The position numbers and the translations under genes were made by a program. DNA of 64,000 bases from G963662905 sp963662905 (GTDB lineage Bacteria > Bacteroidota > Bacteroidia > Bacteroidales > WRLA01), in contig CAXXFD010000002.1 in NCBI GenBank assembly GCA_963662905.2, positions 62,001 to 126,000 of the forward strand. The letters are read 5' to 3'. Positions 61,420-64,000 of the stretch are shown one piece after another; the stretch's first letter is position 1; every line of letters begins with the position of its first letter. The notes under the pieces were generated by a model. The model was not told the origin of the DNA. It saw only the letters and a program-made list of their open reading frames with translations, and did not search any database.

Positions 61420-63064
61420 GTTACTAATCAGTCTGCAAATTAGCGATAGTTCCCAAGGCAGGCACAACACTCTGTCCATTCTTGATAATTGTGTCAGCAA
61501 CTGATCTCAAAACAGCAAAGGCATCCGCTCCATCGGTCGATCTGAATTGACCTGAAACTTTCTGTTTAACTTTTATGTTTCGGATTGCCCTTTCAGAAGC
61601 ATTATTGTCTGGCGGGACTTCTGGGTGATATAAGAAGGTGAAGATATAGTCCCTGTATTTGACTAGCCTTTTTTTGAATGCAAGCAATTCGTTGTGTTTT
61701 TCCGGCAGTTCTGCTTTCAGTAAACTGTTCAGCCTGTTTTCAATTGCGGTTCTCTTTGGGCTATGTACGTAGCAACCCGCATTGTCCATTTTTTTCTTCA
61801 AATCCAGTGCCGTTTGAAACAGCCGTTTGCATATCCTGCTCCATTTATGCCCATACCTTTCTGACAAGTAATTCAGGTCACGTAAAAGATGTGCCATACA
61901 AATCTGGTGCGACAGCGCAGCAGTATTAAAATGGCTCTTCCAGCAATCATGCACCAACACAGAGTTTTTAAACCCATCTTTAAATGTATTGTCAATGCTC
62001 CTCTGTGCCCTGTTGTCAGTGATGGCAATGAATGTAGCCTCTTGGTTTTGCCATGTCCATGCCCAGTGCTTATTGCCATCAACCTTAACTCCTGTCTCAT
62101 CACTTCCTACAGAAAGGCAATATCCTCCCGAAAGCAACTTTTGCTTTATTAGGTCATAGGCTGGTTGGGCCTTGCGCTTTAGTTTATTGAGCAAATAATG
62201 GATGCCCCCTTCGCTTATGGGAATATGGAAAACATCCCTGAAAAGTTCTTTCATACGCAAAAAGGGCAGGTACTGCCTGGTATGGAAATACCCGATCAAA
62301 CTTTCAATGTTGTTCCCATAGCTTACCGGGGCATTGGCCTGAGATGGATAATCACACCTGGTTTCATGGCCACAACTGCAAACCTTTTTATATACCCGGT
62401 GTTCTGTGACATGTAACTTTATCTCGGGAATATCAAATACCTGGCGTTTGCCGGCTAATTGTACGGGCAAAGAAGCAAGGTCTTTCCCGCAACACTTGCA
62501 ATATGAGGGGATGTGCTTCTCAATAGTGTCAGGCACTTCGGCCATCTTAAGTGTGTTCCCTTTCCGCCCTGCCTGTCCGCCTGGCTTACGCCCTGTCTTT
62601 TCCCTCAAACTCCTGCGCTTAGGGCGGTTCTGATCTTGGGAGGGAGGTATTGAGCTGTTGTTGCTGTTTTTTGGTGTTTGGTATTTGGCAAGCTTTTCTT
62701 TGAGTTTTTTGTTTTCCAACTCAAGGGCTTCCAGTCTTCTTTCAAGCTGGCCAATCCTTTTGAAAAGCTCTTGTATAATGAAATCTTTGTCCAAAACTTT
62801 TTTCTTTCAAAAGTAGTGTAGGTTAGAGGCAAAAGTCAAATTACCAGCGGTTTAGTTACGAACACAGAAAACAGCAACTTGTGAATAGCCAATGATTTTT
62901 GAAAAATACCCCAAGGAGAATCCAATATTTAAACCTGAACACCCAAGAACAAACAAACAGCAAAATCACAGAGCCTTTAAACGCATCAATCCCAGAAAGT
63001 TATTCACAAGCCACAGCGAAAATTGTTAATAAGGATTGATTTTTTTCTGACACTGATTAGTTAC
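61420..63064 (-). mobile_element. IS66-family element, copy 2 (1645 bp)
   Basis: Same ends and exactly the same length as copy 1, in the opposite orientation. Flanked by a perfect 8-bp target duplication CATGACTT (61412-61419 and 63065-63072). The different duplication shows an independent insertion. Confidence 0.95.
61424..62794 (-). CDS. IS66-family transposase (TnpC type), copy 2
   Basis: 456 residues, identical to the protein of copy 1, with TTG start, leucine-zipper N-terminus, zinc-binding CKCCGKDL and the DDE residues in SDETGVKV, VHDCW and NNASERAIR. Its transcription runs towards the T9SS gene at 59880-61358 and could read into it, since only 65 bases and no clear terminator lie between. 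Confidence 0.95.
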   Translation of the reverse strand: MDKDFIIQELFKRIGQLERRLEALELENKKLKEKLAKYQTPKNSNNSSIPPSQDQNRPKRRSLREKTGRKPGGQAGRKGNTLKMAEVPDTIEKHIPSYCKCCGKDLASLPVQLAGKRQVFDIPEIKLHVTEHRVYKKVCSCGHETRCDYPSQANAPVSYGNNIESLIGYFHTRQYLPFLRMKELFRDVFHIPISEGGIHYLLNKLKRKAQPAYDLIKQKLLSGGYCLSVGSDETGVKVDGNKHWAWTWQNQEATFIAITDNRAQRSIDNTFKDGFKNSVLVHDCWKSHFNTAALSHQICMAHLLRDLNYLSERYGHKWSRICKRLFQTALDLKKKMDNAGCYVHSPKRTAIENRLNSLLKAELPEKHNELLAFKKRLVKYRDYIFTFLYHPEVPPDNNASERAIRNIKVKQKVSGQFRSTDGADAFAVLRSVADTIIKNGQSVVPALGTIANLQTD

Positions 63065-63390
63065 CATGACTTTAATAAGACGGTAACAATATCCCCACTC
63101 TATTCCTGCTTCATCCTTACAGCAAACTAAACTAATATTTGGAAATAAAATTGTATTACAGGATGGCCATCCGGAAAAAAAACTGCTTCAACAGGAAAGC
63201 TATCTTTATAAATTACTATACTACAGATATTTATAACAGTATAATGTAATAGTATAAATTAAATATTCATCATCACAAAAAATCACCGGGAATACTCGCC
63301 AATAAATTTTACCATAAATTATGCAACAAACAGCTGTTCATTAAAAATTTTTTGTACCTTTAGGCTTACAAAAACCAATCATAGCATACA
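63065..63390. other. Intergenic region right of IS66 copy 2
   Basis: AT-rich, no gene or strong repeat. It starts with the IS66 target duplication and has an imperfect -7 box TACCTTTA (63354-63361) before the last gene. Confidence 0.5.
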
Positions 63391-64000
63391 ATGAAATTAA
63401 TTACGCACTTTTGGAAAGCAGGAATATTTGTTATTATAGCATTCACATTACTCTTTGCATGTTCAGATGAAGACGATAATTACAATTACGATCCGGACAA
63501 TTATTATCCCACCTGCAAGATAACCAATCCGGGGCTCGATTCCAAAGTTGTTACCGGCGGCAGGCTCACAATTACTGTCAATGCAACTGATTATGTGGGA
63601 GAGGTTCGCAAAATTGAATTTTATCACGAAGGCGATCTGATTGGCACGGATGATATGGCGCCCTATATCCATACCTGGAAGGCTTCAAATGATGAACGCC
63701 TGGGCATGCACCTCTTTACGGCTTCCAGTATAAATAATCTGGGCAACTTTACTACCGACAGCGTTTGGGTAAAGGTCATCCCGCCCGGCATCCCCCCTGT
63801 TGCAGGATTTACATACACACCTGTTCAAGGTATGGCCCCACTGCAGGTGCAATTTACAGACACCTCCCTAAACAGCCCGACAAGCTGGATCTATATATTC
63901 AGTAATGGTAAAAACAGCCGGGAACAAAACCCGCTCTATACTTTTGAGGAAAACGGAGTTTACAGCGTAACATTCAAAGTCATGAACGATTATGGCTCTG
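63391..64000 (+). CDS. Partial lipoprotein with Ig-like and PKD domains
   Basis: Open from the ATG at 63391 to the window end (203 codons), so the 3' part is outside. Lipoprotein signal with lipobox LFAC (Cys24) followed by an acidic stretch (SDEDDNYNYDPDN), which in Bacteroidota can act as a surface lipoprotein export signal. Residues ~45-130 form an Ig-like domain (NPGLDSKVVTGGRLTITVNA, KIEFYHEGDLIGTD). From ~134 a PKD domain begins (PPVAGFTYTPVQGMAPLQVQF, NPLYTFEENGVYSVTFKV). Probably a surface-exposed binding protein. An imperfect promoter box lies 30 bases upstream. Confidence 0.75.
   Translation, partial: MKLITHFWKAGIFVIIAFTLLFACSDEDDNYNYDPDNYYPTCKITNPGLDSKVVTGGRLTITVNATDYVGEVRKIEFYHEGDLIGTDDMAPYIHTWKASNDERLGMHLFTASSINNLGNFTTDSVWVKVIPPGIPPVAGFTYTPVQGMAPLQVQFTDTSLNSPTSWIYIFSNGKNSREQNPLYTFEENGVYSVTFKVMNDYGS

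Noticed and set aside
37100..63064. Composite transposon formed by the two inverted IS66 copies
   Set aside because: Each copy has its own 8-bp target duplication (AATAATTA and CATGACTT), so they inserted separately. The DNA between includes pyrG and mpl.

Overview
The window comes from a member of the Bacteroidota, most likely a Bacteroidales/Marinilabiliales-like marine or sediment organism. Three things point there. Secreted proteins carry type IX secretion (T9SS) C-terminal sorting domains (598-2754, 34183-37038, 59880-61358) and a PorP/SprF-family protein is present (58788-59843). The Bacteroidota -7 promoter box TAnnTTTG recurs upstream of start codons. Families largely confined to this phylum are present (DUF3127, DUF4301, DUF4136-type lipoprotein, GbsR-type regulator with its own operator). 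No rRNA, tRNA, CRISPR array, prophage or plasmid backbone was seen. It is chromosomal DNA mixing housekeeping genes with secreted-protein and repeat-rich accessory stretches.

Layout. 1-5.7 kb: edge of a LytS-like kinase, a secreted FG-GAP/propeller protein, a conserved unknown gene abutting aat, and a DUF3127 gene. 5.7-6.5 kb: palindromic repeats that cut off a RelE/ParE-type toxin next to an intact antitoxin. 6.6-9.2 kb: class IV aminotransferase overlapping a TMTC-like membrane/TPR protein. 9.2-11.1 kb: autoregulated GbsR-type gene, a tiny HlyD-like protein and ridA. 11.4-15.3 kb: barrel-like protein, two overlapping flavodoxin-fold genes, a VanZ-like gene, and mscS followed by a degenerate CbbX-like AAA protein. 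15.4-19.3 kb: a compact minus-strand operon of lipocalin, FakA-FakB fusion, DUF1295 membrane enzyme and membrane-anchored peroxiredoxin. 19.6-28.3 kb: DUF805, a 441-bp MITE-like repeat, an SLC13 transporter, two hybrid histidine kinases, and three tandem thioredoxins addressed to different compartments. 28.5-34 kb: DUF4301, ribonuclease Z, lipoproteins and a small barrel.

34-46.5 kb is the accessory core: a T9SS beta-helix protein, an IS66-family element and an IS4-family element stacked in one divergent promoter region, three tandem IgGFc-binding-domain paralogues with their own promoters, and a 263-bp tandem repeat. 46.8-59.8 kb returns to housekeeping (mpl, pyrG) with a serine hydrolase, a large multi-PAS hybrid kinase, a second MITE copy, a PPDK-like protein and a PorP/SprF protein. 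59.9-64 kb holds another T9SS protein, a second identical IS66 copy and the start of a PKD-type lipoprotein.

The most promising undescribed units are: (1) the lipocalin / FakA-FakB / DUF1295 / membrane-peroxiredoxin operon with an operator-like dyad, plausibly an envelope lipid salvage and peroxide-repair module; (2) the AAA-like protein behind mscS that has lost both Walker motifs; (3) the IgGFc-binding triplet that ends in a shared YHD terminus without a recognisable sorting domain and shows local sequence homogenisation. All functional statements rest on reading motifs by eye; no database search was run.
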